From the NCBI GenBank assembly GCA_963576475.1, contig OY754972.1:31357107-31421106 (forward strand): a DNA stretch of 64,000 nucleotides, read 5' to 3'. This DNA is from Molanna angustata (lineage: Eukaryota > Arthropoda > Insecta > Trichoptera > Molannidae). Positions 1-10,922 of this stretch are shown here, in pieces. The translations under genes were made by a program, and so were the position numbers. The notes under the pieces are model-generated. The model did no database searches. It saw only the letters and a list, made by a program, of their open reading frames with translations, and had not been told where the DNA came from. Each line of letters starts with the position of its first letter. Position 1 is the first letter of the stretch.

Positions 1-67
1 GTCATTAGAATGATTCATGTACCTACATATTTTCATAGCGTGAGATTATTTTCTTTTCTTTTGACAG

Positions 68-129
68 ATGAAATCATTGAGAAGGAACGAAAAGATGTCA
101 ATGGAAAACTAATCATCTCTCATTTCAAG
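68..129 (+). CDS. Candidate internal exon of an unidentified host gene (62 nt)
   Basis: A pyrimidine-rich acceptor (TTTTCTTTTCTTTTGACAG, ending at 67) is followed by 62 nt open in one frame and then the donor AAG|GTATTAA at 129/130. Read with the preceding intron in phase 1, it encodes x-EIIEKERKDVNGKLIISHFK (first residue probably Asp, if the upstream exon ends in G) and ends in phase 0. The peptide is charged, of mixed composition and unlike the low-complexity chance frames elsewhere in the window. I do not recognise the protein. No second exon of comparable quality is visible downstream, so the following intron would exceed 60 kb. A chance match to a splice-bounded frame is possible, because a 62-nt frame is short. 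Confidence 0.55.
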
Positions 130-666
130 GTATTAATATGAAGTCGATCGAACTTATAGTTTGCGATGTACTGTACACTATATTCATAGGACACAAACTT
201 TCAGAGTACGGCATACACAACAAAACATCACGATGAAACTCATAATGTGCACTATCTACATTCTACATAAACATCAGTAATCCCATGTGTTCTATAGTTG
301 TGCAGAGTAAAATTTGCAACCACAGCGTACCAAAATATTGATAACTGGTCACTTGATATGCATATTGTAATATACTGCTTGTTTCTTCTAAGAATCAAAA
401 CACTTCTCATTATCAAATACCTATACCTACATTCAACATTCCTTGGTTCCAGTTACAAATATCGCCTGACATCATAATTTATTATACTGTGTAGCCGATA
501 TATCAACAAAGATTTCAATTGTTATACCTATTGAAATATTTATTTCGATAAAAAAATATTAATGACATTAATATTTTATTTTTACTAATATTCCTATGTT
601 TTTTCCCATATCCTTCCTAATCACTACCCCTTAAACCCCTTCACCTTATCAATTATTATTTTTTCT
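130..666. other. AT-rich sequence, no gene seen
   Basis: If the exon at 68-129 is real, this is the start of its downstream intron. I see no repeat family, RNA gene or coding frame here. Confidence 0.4.
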
Positions 667-769
667 GATGGTATGAAATATAAATATGTAGGTATATTAC
701 GTACGTAAGAATGTTCGTGGTTTCGGCTGTTAGGTACTTTGTAATATTCCATGAATATTCTCTATACAA
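667..769. repeat. 103-bp direct repeat, copy 1
   Basis: Matches 931-1033 with a single mismatch. Together with the 26-bp match 903-928 / 3279-3304 it shows that a ~264-bp stretch (about 667-930) was tandemly duplicated. Here the repeat is followed by TAACTTAATTTT, the apparently unoccupied version of the site that is filled by a Helitron-like element at 1034. Confidence 0.8.
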
Positions 770-930
770 TAACTTAATTTTGAGTTACTACTTGAGTTAC
801 ACTACCTACTAGTTTCAAGAGATCTGATCTCTCATCGCCAGCCGAATTACAAACTAACTAATGTAGAACGTTTGAATTGTTGGGTACCTACCTATATAAT
901 TATTACCTATTGTAATTGGAACATTTTTGT

Positions 931-1033
931 GATGGTATGAAATATAAATAGGTAGGTATATTACGTACGTAAGAATGTTCGTGGTTTCGGCTGTTAGGTA
1001 CTTTGTAATATTCCATGAATATTCTCTATACAA
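931..1033. repeat. 103-bp direct repeat, copy 2
   Basis: Nearly identical copy of 667-769. It abuts the CTAG terminus of the HLE-1 element directly, at an A|C junction that matches the A|T insertion preference seen in the other copies. Confidence 0.8.
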
Positions 1034-1802
1034 CTAGTTGCATGTAACACATGAGATCCAACTGTCGATAGCGATAGTATGTATAGTTGAAGAATATGTA
1101 CCAAACTATAAACCCATAAATACAAATTATTGAAAATTTTAACACATGTTGGTATGTATGTCAAGATAGGACAGTATGGAGGTCAGTCCTCTTTTCCTTC
1201 CCGGAATATGAAAACAGCATGATGGTTCTGTATGTATGTTTGGAGATTAAAATCCTATCAAACTATTCAGTCTTCTTACATATTGTGTATAGGCGACTGC
1301 CATATAAATTGTTGTATGAAGCGATGTCGTCACTAAATTCAATTTTTATAAAAATTGTTAAAAAAAATTTGAGATGTACTAATACAATGTTAATATTTTT
1401 TATAGAAAATTAAATTACCTAGTTGGGGTGTTTCGGCTTTTTTCGATATTTTTAAAAAGTTTGGAAATATAGGCAGTTAAACTCATAAATTTATCATAAA
1501 AAAAATACTTGTATAATGTTTGAGAAACCCTGGAATTTTTTTGAAAAAACTAATTTGAGATTTTGTATTTGTCTATGTTTGTACCAATTTTCAGCGTTCT
1601 AACTTTTATGGTTTCTGAGATATATGGAAAAATAAAATAAAAATTCAAAAGTTGATAACCCCTGACTGAAACAAAAATTCAAAATTTTGAGTAAAAAAGT
1701 TTTGTAGGCCTGTAACTGTTTATATATTCTGAAATTTTAGGCTCTGTAAATTGAGCGAATCAAAAGTTATAAGGGGGGGACGGACACACACACACACACA
1801 CA

Positions 1803-1881
<79 letters not shown>

Positions 1882-2956
1882 ACACACACAGACACACGAA
1901 ATATTCTACTCCGAATTCTGAGTAAATCCGTGTATGGAACATATATGCTGCGAAGCCTCTAAGTTGGTGTTTTTTGTCTTCAAAGTTGGAAAAGCCAATC
2001 TCATGTGTTACATGTATGTTTGGAGATTAGTATCAAACAATTAAGTCTTCTTAGATATTGTGTGTAGGCGATTGCCATACAAATTGTATGAAGCAATGTC
2101 GTCACTAAATTAAATTTTTATAAAATTTACTAGTGAACACCCGGCAAACTTCGTATTGCCTGTATAATTAAAAATTGTCCTCCATAACCACCCGTCGCTT
2201 CAGACTCTTCAATACCTCCCATCCCTTCAGTACCTTCCGTCCCTTCAGTACCTCCCGTCCCTTCAGTACCTCCCTCAGTTACTCCCGTTCCTTCAGTTAC
2301 TCCCGTCCCTTCAGTTACTCCCGTCCCTTCAGTTACTCCCGTCCCTTCAGTTACTCCCTTCTCTTCAGTTACCCCCGTCCCTTCAGTTACTCCCGTCCCT
2401 TCAGTTACTCCCGTCCCTTCAGTTACTCCCGTCCCTTCAGTTACTCCCGTCCCTTCAGTTACTCCCGTCCCTTCAGTTACTCCCGTCCCTTCAGTTACTC
2501 CCGTCCCTTCAGTTACTCCCTTCCCTTCAGTTACTCCCGTCCCTTCAGTTACTCCCGTCCCTTCAGTTACTCCCGTCCCTTCAGTTACTCCCGTCCCTTC
2601 AGTTACTCCCGTCCCTTCAGTTACTCCCGTCCCTTCAGTTACTCCCGTCCCTTCAGTTACTCCCGTCCCTTCAGTTACTCCCGTCCCTTCAGTTACTCCC
2701 GTCCTTTCAGTTACTCCCGTCCCTTCAGTTACTCCCGTCCCTTCAGTTACTCCCGTCCCTTCAGTTACTCCCGTCCCTTCAGTACCTTCCGTCCCTTCAG
2801 TACCTCCCGTCCCTTCAGTTACTCCCGTCCCTTCAGTTACTCCCGTCCCGTCCCTTCAGTTCTGAGTATAAAAGTTTTGTAGGCCTATAACTGTGTATAT
2901 ATTCTGAAATTTTGGGCTCTGTAAATTGAGCGGATCAAAAGTTATAAGGGACGGAC

Positions 2957-3004
<48 letters not shown>

Positions 3005-3278
3005 ACACACAGACACACAGACACACGAAATGTTCTACTCCGAATTCTGAGTAAATCCGTCTATGGAACATATATGCTGCGAAGCCTCTAAGTTGGTGTT
3101 TTTTGACTTCAAAGTATGAAAAGCCGTGAAAAAAGTAGACCTCTCCATACAATTCTCGCGTATTCTGGCTTGAAACATTGTCGATATGTTAAGAGAACAA
3201 AGTTCTCCTGAACAAATCGACAGTTGGATAATGTCGATTCATGAGAATTGAATTCTCATGAACGAATCGACAGTTGGA
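1034..3278 (-). mobile_element. HLE-1 Helitron-like element, composite copy
   Basis: On the minus strand the element runs from TCCAACTGTCGA (ending at 3278, with a second such terminus ending at 3228) to CTAG at 1034. The subterminal inverted repeat lies about 37 nt inside the CTAG end. The copy is composite: the core with its CA microsatellite occurs twice (about 1785-1896 and 2950-3026), partial core sequence restarts at about 1990, and an 18-bp minisatellite is embedded. The two consecutive 5' termini at 3228 and 3278 belong to two different subfamilies. There is no transposase frame, so it is non-autonomous. The architecture (subterminal inverted repeats, microsatellite, short 3' hairpin CATGTgttACATG) is that of DINE/HINE/Lep1-type Helentron derivatives. 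Confidence 0.75.
2195..2860. repeat. 18-bp minisatellite, ~36 units
   Basis: Tandem units of CCCTTCAGTTACTCCCGT, nearly uniform in the centre and with variants (TACCTCCCGT, TACCTTCCGT) at both ends. The period is a multiple of three, so a 235-codon open frame of FSYSRP repeats appears on the + strand. That frame is a by-product of the repeat and not a supported gene. The array lies inside the composite HLE-1 element. Confidence 0.9.
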
Positions 3279-3304
3279 TTACCTATTGTAATTGGAACAT
3301 TTTT

Positions 3305-3886
3305 ATTAAATTGTTAATAAGTGATTTGTCTGTATATATTTTTTGGTTATGTATTGTCTCTAAGCTGTTGATTTAATATCTTTTTGTGGAACGAGGTGTA
3401 CTTGTTTTACAGAATGACTATGGAATGCATGATTTGTTGTTATTTTATGGTTCGCGAATTCAGAAAAGTTACTTTTCGAGAGACATCTGAGACATAAAGA
3501 CAAAGATCGACATTATTTTTTAAGTGAAATTTGTGTTACTACCTTGACAGACTAAATATTTAAAGCAACTGAATAAACACTGTTTCTTTAGCCTTGGATG
3601 AATTCGCCTTAACGTATTTCGAATAATTATTTGCACATATTTTTGCAAAATAGGTTCTTTCAACGAATATAGCATGTCAGCTGTTGAATGTCTTAATTAA
3701 ATTATCAAACTGTTTCTATTTAATTTATAGCAAAAATCCATCCTATTTATGGTTATTTTCTATCTTTTGGTTAGCTTACATTTTCCAAAAACATATTTTA
3801 TTTGTAGCAATTCCATTTTTTGACAGTGCAAACAGCTCTGTTTGCACAATTCCACAAATGCACTCCGTACACCACGAGTGATTCCC
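3305..3886. other. AT-rich sequence, no gene seen
   Basis: Unique-looking sequence between the HLE-1 element and a degenerate minisatellite. It contains a short perfect hairpin, AACAGCTCTGTTTGC region at about 3829-3846. No supported coding frame. Confidence 0.4.
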
Positions 3887-4113
3887 GGACAATTGACCGT
3901 ACGCATTTTTCACCGAATGGACAATTGACCGTGGGGTAAATTTTCCGTATGGACAGCTGACCGTGGAACAATTCACCGCACGGATAATTTGACAGTGGGA
4001 AAGTTGGCCGTGGGGACAATTGACTGTGGGGACAGTTGACCGTAGGGACAATTGACCGTGAGGACCATTTATCGTATGGACAATTTACCTAATCGGCAAT
4101 TCACCGCGCGGAA
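3887..4113. repeat. Degenerate ~16-bp minisatellite (GGACAATTGACCGTG type)
   Basis: About 13 diverged units of the form GGGACAATTGACCGTG (variants GGACAGCTGACCGTGG, GGACAATTTACC). The unit is built like the GGGACACTTGGGTGC arrays at 20-25 kb (GGACA-TTG-), so the two may share a type of origin. Two overlapping minus-strand frames here are repeat translations. Confidence 0.8.
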
Positions 4114-4656
4114 ACTATTTTGAGTATCAGAAATAACTTCGTTTTCTTTTGTCGTATGAGGTAAGAAATATCGCGAAAAAAATTGTTCATTTATGGCGAC
4201 GAGCCGATTGCCTTTTTTATGGATTTCAAAATACTATGAGAAAACCAAGATTGGCGGCAGTAATTAAAATGTGATTATACAAAATTAGCGTTAATTATGT
4301 AGTTCCAATTTGCTACATTTTGAGATTTAAGAAGACAGTTTTCTTTGAATTTTTAGTTGGATATCGATATATTATACTAATTAAAAGGCGTAGATTTCGC
4401 AATAATTGAAATTTCTTTAGGAAATATGTATTAGAAAGTAATAGGGCGACCGTGATTTTCCAAAATGAACGATTTTGTTGGATTTATTATCAAGTTCTAT
4501 TTTGCTACATTGTGAGATTTAAGAAGAAGTCTATTTTCAAACTTCTTTTTGCTCTTTTTGATATTGATATGAACTAATTAAAAGGCGTAAATTTCTAAGT
4601 TATTTCTTTGTAACCTTTAGAAAATATGGGAAACTAGTATGACGGCCGTGATTTAC
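4114..4656. other. AT-rich sequence with a weak internal repeat
   Basis: Two similar stretches occur (about 4300-4470 and 4490-4620), each with a 'TTTGCTACATTTTGAGATTTAAGAAG'-like segment followed by ATATTGATAT and AATTAAAAGGCGTA. This suggests an old ~190-bp tandem duplication. No gene seen. Confidence 0.4.
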
Positions 4657-4947
4657 AGGTGATTTTCCAAAGTGGGGAGAACGAATGAGGAATGCCTTAC
4701 GAAAAAAATATACATTGCGGACAGGAATGGAATGAGAGATCAGGGCCCCTCAAGAAAGGGTTGGCACGACCATGTGTGAACGATATTCTGAATGACGGAA
4801 ATGTTAGAAGCGTGATCAAAAGACGTATAAGACGATACATGTATGTATGTCGACTAGGCGAGGGATTCGTGCCAAGATAGAAGAATTTGGCGTTGGTTTC
4901 TCTCTGCCTACTCCGCGAGGGACATGGCGTGATGGTATTTATGTATA
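4657..4947 (+). pseudogene. Relic of a non-LTR retrotransposon 3' end (same family as 54.1 kb)
   Basis: With frame shifts the translation aligns with the C-terminal region of the better-preserved copy at 54141-54812: ...KKIYIADRNGM..., HDHVNDILNDGNVRSV, then RRYMYV. Like that copy it ends in a variant of ...YPVRDMA(stop) followed by GATGGTAT and a TATG-like tail. Only the last ~90 codons remain, and stops and shifts make it non-functional. Confidence 0.65.
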
Positions 4948-5557
4948 AATATCACCATACTTATTGACCTAAAAACTTCGGTTACATCAATAAATATTGA
5001 TTCGGTATAGGTGATAAGTATAGGTGATAATCGTTGGATTTTCCAAACTTGTTTCCCCTTTTCTATTGTATTGACAATTTGATAACTAGTGATACAGACA
5101 TATATGTATAATTATGTTATCTGTTTGGTAATATTTACGTCACAAAATATTTTATGAGCCTATAAAACATATACATACATGCTTTTTGGGTCTTTTTTGA
5201 CTTCTAAGAATACTTGCTGATTATTTAGGTACAACACGATGTTGTCTTCGACAGGCGCTGAAGTATTAAGGCTTTTTTTTTCAATTCTATTCACAGTAAA
5301 ATAAAAAATGACTGGCAATAGCAATTTTTCCTCAAAATGCGTTTAATGCGTTTCTATAGTTTCACCTCACTACTATAAAAGAGTGGTTTACTATGTCTTA
5401 GAAGTTCATGTAGTGGATTAGTAATATATTATCTATCAACTTCAAAACCAGCTTAGATTTGTTTATGTAAATTCACTTTCTAGGAGTAATCGTTTTATAA
5501 GAAGATTCCAAAATGAATAAGTACCTATCTTTTTTGAAATAGAAGTTGTTTTCGATT
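4948..5557. other. AT-rich sequence, no gene seen
   Basis: No repeat family shared with the rest of the window was recognised. Confidence 0.35.
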
Positions 5558-6350
5558 TTTTTTATCATTAGTTTTGGGTTCGATTCTGAAAACGCACTAA
5601 AATTTTAATGAAATATCTTATATATTCATTTTATGTATTATTTACTATTTGATGGTTGAATTAAATAAAGAAAGTTTAGTATTAAAATGACAAAAGAACA
5701 TCACTTGAACCCGCGACCAGTATTTACGTACTTTTTTATCATTAGTTTTGGGTTCGATTCTGAAAACGCACTAAAATTTTAATGAAATATCTTATATATT
5801 CATTTTATGTATCATTCATTCATTCATTTCCGTGTCCAAGGTCATCCGCCTACACTGTGTCCCTCCAGTAATTTGCAGCCATAATTCCATTTTCATTGGC
5901 CTGCCACAAATCCTCTTCAGAGCACCCTCCCTCCATAAGCGGGCAGCTCAGCAGGTGCGACATACTCTGCGTCTCTCCACACTCACATGCCGTGTCCTGG
6001 TCCGCCTCCAGCATTCCCCATCTATCCAGGTTCACCTTGCACCTTCCTACACCCGTCCTCAGCCTGTTTAGGGATTTCCAGGCTGTATAAGGCAGTAGGT
6101 GACCCGCCGGGAGTACCTCTGCTGGTTCACGAAAGCTCTCACCTTCTATCCGTTCCTTCCACAGCTCAACTCTTCTCTTTTCGCTGGTTGAGTTTAAAGA
6201 TATTGTATTCCTGAGGAAGCTGTTTCTAGATTTGAGTATTTTATGTATTATTTACTATTTGATGGTTGAATTAAATAAAGAAAGTTTAGTATTAAAATGA
6301 CAAAAGAACATCACTTGAACCCGCGACCAGTATTTACGTACTTTTTACAT
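5558..6350. repeat. Tandem duplication of a ~180-bp unit, second unit interrupted
   Basis: The unit starting TTTTTTATCATTAGTTTTGG and ending CCAGTATTTACGTACTTTTT occurs at about 5558-5736 and again from about 5736, where it is split by a LINE fragment at 5812-6238 and resumes to about 6346. The two copies are almost identical apart from the insertion, so the duplication preceded the insertion and both are fairly recent. Confidence 0.85.
5812..6238 (-). mobile_element. 5'-truncated LINE 3' end with target-site duplication
   Basis: The insert is flanked by ATTTTATGTAT on both sides and has an (ATGA)n tail on the minus strand, as expected for target-primed reverse transcription. The minus-strand frame, about 115 codons ending near 5853, contains WKSLNRLRTGVGRCKVNL, CECGETQSMSHLLSCPLM and ANYWRDTV. 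The C-x-C-x8-H-x4-C arrangement is a zinc-knuckle found at the C-terminus of some insect non-LTR retrotransposon ORF2 proteins. No stop interrupts the readable part, so the fragment is young. It lies within the second unit of a tandem duplication. Confidence 0.8.
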
Positions 6351-6943
6351 TTTTACCTACATATTATTTTTCCTTTATGCTACACTAAACATATGTAGCA
6401 TCATTTATTCTGTTTATTATTTCTCAACCATTTTCAAAATCAATCTATTTCCAATTCCATTGATACAGTCCAACAAGTTCCAACATTTTCATATCGTTTT
6501 TGTTTGTCTTATCATCATTTATCATCATCGTTAATATCCTCATCTATAATTCTATCGTAAACCTTTAACAATTTTTACGAAAACGGAAGTGTGATATGAA
6601 TCACAACACAATATCTGGTCTCATATTATTATTTTGGAAGCTTCCTCTTCGCTTATCATTTTTTTTCCTAAATTTACGCCGTCATAATTTTCCTCTCTGG
6701 TAATTCTGAAAGCTTTTCTCCCCTCTTGGCAACGTCTATACATAGGTAGGTAATCTACTTATAATTTTTTAGAACCTTGCGTCTCAGAATCTCTACTCGA
6801 GGATTAAGATAAATTTTCCATGCTGACTTGTAGTTCCCTTGTTGAATTTTGAGTTGAGCTTGGTAATAATGATTATGATTACCTACATATTATATTTTCT
6901 CTCCACCACTGCATGTAATTAGTAGGTATCTATATACCTATTA
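6351..6943. other. AT-rich sequence, no gene seen
   Basis: No family match within the window and no credible coding frame. Confidence 0.35.
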
Positions 6944-7671
6944 CTTGTTGCATGTACTACATAAGCTCAACTGTCGATTGCAATTGTACATATGTATAGT
7001 TGAAGAATATATAACAAAATATAAATCCTTAAATCCAAATTATTGATATTTTAAGATATTTTGTTTTCTATACAAACATGTATGTCAGGGGATAGGAAAA
7101 TGTGGAGATCAGTCATTTTTTCCTACCACGAATAGGTTAACGGCTTGATTCTATGACTGTATGTATGAAGATAAAGTACCTATCAAACTATTGAGACTCC
7201 CAGTAGATATTGTGTAGTGTATACTGCCATACATATTGTATGAAACGATGTCATCACTAATTTCATATTTTGTTTTTAAAAGTGTACGACTATAATTTAG
7301 GTATATTAAATTGTCTATTTTGAGGTATTTCTCGATAATTTTCAGTATTGTAGCTTTTTTGGCTTTTATAAATTCAAATGTTCAAAATTATAAACCATAT
7401 TTTTTGTAGGCCTTAAATTTTCTGTATATTCTAAAATTTTAAGCTCTATGCATCAAGCGGATTAAAATTTATAATGGACACACACACTGAAACACAAAAT
7501 TTTATACTCCGAATTCTGAGTTCATGAATATCATATAAGCTGCGAGGCTTCTAAGTTGGTGTTTTTTGACTTCAAAGTTGGAAAAATCGTGCAATAACTC
7601 TACTACTGCATAAAATACTCTCACACGGGACTAATATTAATACTGTCGATTCAAATAAATTGTAAGTTGGA
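6944..7671 (-). mobile_element. HLE-1 element, old diverged copy
   Basis: Both ends are recognisable but mutated: CTTGTTGCATGTACTAC...CAACTGTCGATTGCAA at the left and ...TGTCGATTCAAATAAATTGTAAGTTGGA at the right. The microsatellite has shrunk to ACACACACTGAAACAC. Core words such as GCTGCGAGGCTTCTAAGTTGG identify the family. Its ~728-bp length reflects deletions relative to the 1.0 kb copies. Confidence 0.75.
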
Positions 7672-7825
7672 TTAATGTATAATACTTACAAAATACCTTA
7701 CTATTGTGGAAGTCAATTTGTCATTAAAACTATATTTCCTCTTTCCTTAAAAAATATCTGGCTTATGCTGACATTCGCTAATGTGAATACTTCAACTAAA
7801 GAGGCAATATGATTTATCATAAATG

Positions 7826-7916
7826 TTGGTTGACTGGTAGAAATTGCCTGCGGGCAATAAGTCCGCCACGTTGTTTAACTCAATAAAAGTCTTTAATTAT
7901 TATTATAATTAATAAA
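7826..7916 (+). mobile_element. LINE 3' tail fragment (GCAATAAGTCCGCC family)
   Basis: GGTTGACTGGTAGAAATTGCCTGCGGGCAATAAGTCCGCC followed by a TTATTATTA tail matches, in reverse, the end of the LINE at 44773-45234. Only the untranslated tail remains here. Confidence 0.7.
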
Positions 7917-8426
7917 TGTTGCTCTCCCAAGAGAAAATAAAACAGTTTATGCTAAATCTGGCCCAGTATTTCAGTCGGCCCTTAGAAGTTTAACAAAAAT
8001 ATTGCGTATTTCAGTACCTAATCTTCCCTTAAATACGTCACTAAACGACAAATATTTAACTCAACGTTTCTGGCGGATCGCGTGTCTTAATCTTGAGTTA
8101 AGTATTGTTTCTAGTCTTTTTCGCCAGGTGGCGTACTAATCGCCGCACGCTTTAATGTTTTATTTCATTTTATACTACAAATAACTATGCATAATAATTA
8201 TAATCATGATTTATTTTTGTTGTTAAAATAAAAGACTTGATATAGAAGTGGTTCATTTATTTAATATTTATTTTCTTTTTTACATAATTATAATGTATTG
8301 CCTGACAACAAACGAAATAAACTGTCAGCCATAATGAAACGTCAGGCACGCAACTTTATTTTTGCGATGTTTTTTCATCCCACTTTTTAAATTAATCCAT
8401 CCTGTTTCTATATATATTATGTGTAT
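7917..8426. other. AT-rich sequence, no gene seen
   Basis: Nothing recognised. The region may include decayed LINE sequence just downstream of the tail at 7826-7916. Confidence 0.3.
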
Positions 8427-9021
8427 TAGGCAGTTAAACTCATGGAAATATAGGCAGTTAAACTCATAAATTTATCATAAAAACATATTTTTCTTAATAA
8501 AAAATGTTTAAGAAACCCTGAATTTTTAAAAAAAAAACTAATTTGAGATTTTGTATTTGTCTATGTTTATACCAAATTTCAGCGTTCTAGCTTTTATGGT
8601 TTCTGAGATATATGGAAAAATAAACCAAAATTTCAAAAGTTGATAACCCCTGACTGAAACAAAAATTCACACTTCTGAGTATAAAAGTTTTGTAGACCTG
8701 TAACTGTTTATATATTCTGAAAATTTGGGCTCTGTAAATTGAGCGGATCAAATGTTATAAGGGGGGGACAGACACACACACACCACACACCACACACACA
8801 CACACACAGACACACACACAAAACTCACATAAAATGTTCTACTCCGAATTCTGAGTAAATCCATGTATGGGAACATATATGCTGCGAGGCCTCTAGTTCG
8901 TGTTATTAGCATGCAAAAAGTCCACTACACCATACAAAATTTTCCTTCGTACACGCATCTTGGCTTAATAATGTCGATTCATTAAGAGAATTGAATTCTC
9001 ATGAACAAATCGACAGTTGGA
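8427..9021 (-). mobile_element. HLE-1 element, copy lacking the CTAG end
   Basis: Contains the core (GGAAATATAGGCAGTTAAAC, then the CA microsatellite at about 8773-8812) and the TCC end at 9021 with the second-subfamily hairpin (GAGAATTGAATTCTC). The left side starts inside the core, so the CTAG end is missing. Confidence 0.8.
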
Positions 9022-9225
9022 AAATAATATTTAGTCACAGTTTCGCGTCACGTATCATTTAAGGTTATTACAATTTTGACAGATGCGTTATAGACAATAA
9101 CCATAGAAAAACGTAAAATATATCTATAGTTGAAGATTACGTAACTGACGTTTCATTTTGCACTGAAATACGCGAATGAAATTTAATCTTCCCTAAACTT
9201 TTAACTTGGATTACCAAATCCAACG

Positions 9226-9402
9226 ATTTAGGGGGCAACTGATATCTCGGGCCTCTGTCTCAGGAACATACAAAACAATGATATCAATCGTCTCATAAAT
9301 CTAGACTCAGACAAACAGTGAAAATCTACCCCCACCGCGAATCGAACAAGAGACCTTTTGTTAGGAGTCAGATATCTTACTAATAGAGCTACGTAGGCCA
9401 AC
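9226..9402 (-). mobile_element. tRNA-derived SINE, family B
   Basis: On the minus strand a tRNA-like head has an A-box-like GTAGCTCTATTAGTAAG and a B-box-like GTTCGATTCGCGG. It is followed by TGAGACGATTGATATCAT, which matches the SINE at 19437-19650 (TGAGACGATTAATATCGT). The shared body downstream of the head indicates a SINE, not a tRNA gene. Confidence 0.65.
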
Positions 9403-9660
9403 TAATGAGAACCAATATTTTATTTCTGATACTTTTCTTTTTATCTGATAATAATTTTCATTAAATTTGTCAGTCAGCATAACGCGTGACGTAAGTACCG
9501 CGTATATTTGCGTTGAGCATACGTAAAAAATAATGGCTTTTGTTTGCGTGACCCGTTATGTCATGTGATAGTTAGGTAGAAGGTAGGTGCCTACCTAATT
9601 AGATTCTTTATTGGATTCAACATTTTAGTGGGCGATAAAGACAGATCGATATAATAATAC

Positions 9661-9836
9661 ATTCATACATACCATCATGCCATGTCTCTCATTTAGAAGG
9701 CAGAGAGAACCGAGAATCTTAACACGCACTCATCGCCTCATCAACATTCATACATCGTCTTATACATGTTAGTCTGTTGTTCACGCTTTTTACATTCCGT
9801 CTTTTAGAATATCGTTCACATGGTCGTGCATCATTT
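9661..9836 (-). pseudogene. LINE 3' relic (54.1-kb family)
   Basis: The minus-strand translation HDHVNDILKDGM with downstream stops, then ...GTTCTCTCTGCC...GACATGGCATGATGGTATGTATG matches the end of the element at 54141-54812. About 55 codons remain, with several stops. Confidence 0.65.
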
Positions 9837-10064
9837 TCTTTGGCGCTAATCGAAAATTCTCAAAAATACTATGAATTCATGTATATTCGTGAAAAATATA
9901 ATAAAAAGTTTTCGTTGCAAAATTCTCGCAAGAGCAAAGAAACGATATCAAGGTTGACGCGAGTGGAACATGGATGCAGATGGCTCAAGATTAGTTGTGG
10001 TGGAGAGGAATGAAGGATATCTATGCTATTAACAAATAGAAAAGAGTGTTTCAAATCGAATATT

Positions 10065-10315
10065 TTTTTTATTTGCATATACCTACGCAAACATTGGATT
10101 TTGTTCCCTATCGGGAATCAAATTATATTTTTACTGACAAAATTTTAATATCTCAATAGAGACTAAGTTGGGGTATTATAGAAGAAACAGGAACTCAGGC
10201 ACCTACAGGGCTTACGACCTGTCATTGGCTGGTTTACGTGATCACCAATTATGCCTTATTGAGTTCCCTTGTCAATATAATTTTTGAAAGTTATATATTT
10301 GAATAATGTGATACA
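10065..10315 (+). repeat. Interspersed repeat G
   Basis: Starts TTTGCATATACCTACGCAAAC, then ATTGGATTTTGTTCCCTATC, and includes CTACAGGGCTTACGACC and TGGCTGGTTTACGTGATCACC. Matching stretches occur at 10730-10815 (start only), 41925-42135 (inverted), 43935-44020 and 55765-55840 (inverted). No coding frame; class unknown. Confidence 0.7.
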
Positions 10316-10487
10316 ATTCATTAGAAAATAATGCATTATTACTATTGTCATCTATAAAGTATCTAATGAAGAAACCTTTTTTTTTTTGTTTTTTGTAACG
10401 CCATTTATTGAAAAATTGGTTTAATTGTAAACAATGAAAGCAACAGTCCTTATAAATGAGGTGACGGTGTCTCGCGCAGATGTCACT

Positions 10488-10676
10488 CATGGGGGGCAAG
10501 TCTGGTTCAATCGGCGAAATCAAAACCCTCACGATTACCCATACCATGGATATAATTATTATATAGAGTTCTATAATATCTTTAGATGTTACAGAACTCC
10601 ATACGATAATTATATCCATGATATGGGTAGTCACTAGGGTTTTGATTTCGCCGGTCGAACCAGACTTGCCCCCCTG
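10488..10676. mobile_element. MITE family F, copy 1 (foldback, ~70-bp terminal inverted repeats)
   Basis: The left arm GGGGGGCAAGTCTGGTTC... and the right arm ...GAACCAGACTTGCCCCCC pair over about 70 bp, including TACCCATACCATGGATATAA against its complement. It has no coding capacity. Two further copies lie at 39087-39235 and 43634-43767. I could not identify a target duplication with certainty, so the superfamily is open; the CAGGGG-like terminus is compatible with hAT. Confidence 0.8.
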
Positions 10677-10729
10677 AACTGCGCCAGAAATAAATTTAAT
10701 TTTTGGCTTGTTCACCTACTTGTACCAAT

Positions 10730-10815
10730 GTGTATATAAATCTAATATTTGCATATACGCAAACATTGGATTTTGTTCCCTATCGGGAGTCAAATAATAT
10801 TTTTATTGACAAATA
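10730..10815 (+). repeat. Interspersed repeat G, start only
   Basis: A second copy of the first ~80 bp of repeat G (see 10065), from ATATTTGCATATACGCAAAC through TTCCCTATCGGGAGTC. It is followed directly by repeat H. Confidence 0.65.
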
Positions 10816-10922
10816 GAGTTATCGTTTATTGCAGATGACTTTGCAAATTGAAGAGTTAGATATTTTCTTCTCGCGAGTTCCATCATCAGAACTCTATGAA
10901 ATTCATATGTGTGATCATCTCT

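Noticed and set aside
1760..1942. Cys-Val repeat frames at CA/GT tracts (also 2856-3152, 40606-40924, 49552-49734, 58739-58972)
   Set aside because: Translations of the HLE-1 microsatellite core.
2175..2882. 235-codon frame of FSYSRP repeats
   Set aside because: It is the translation of an 18-bp minisatellite inside a Helitron-like element; no splice sites, signal sequence or non-repeat domain.
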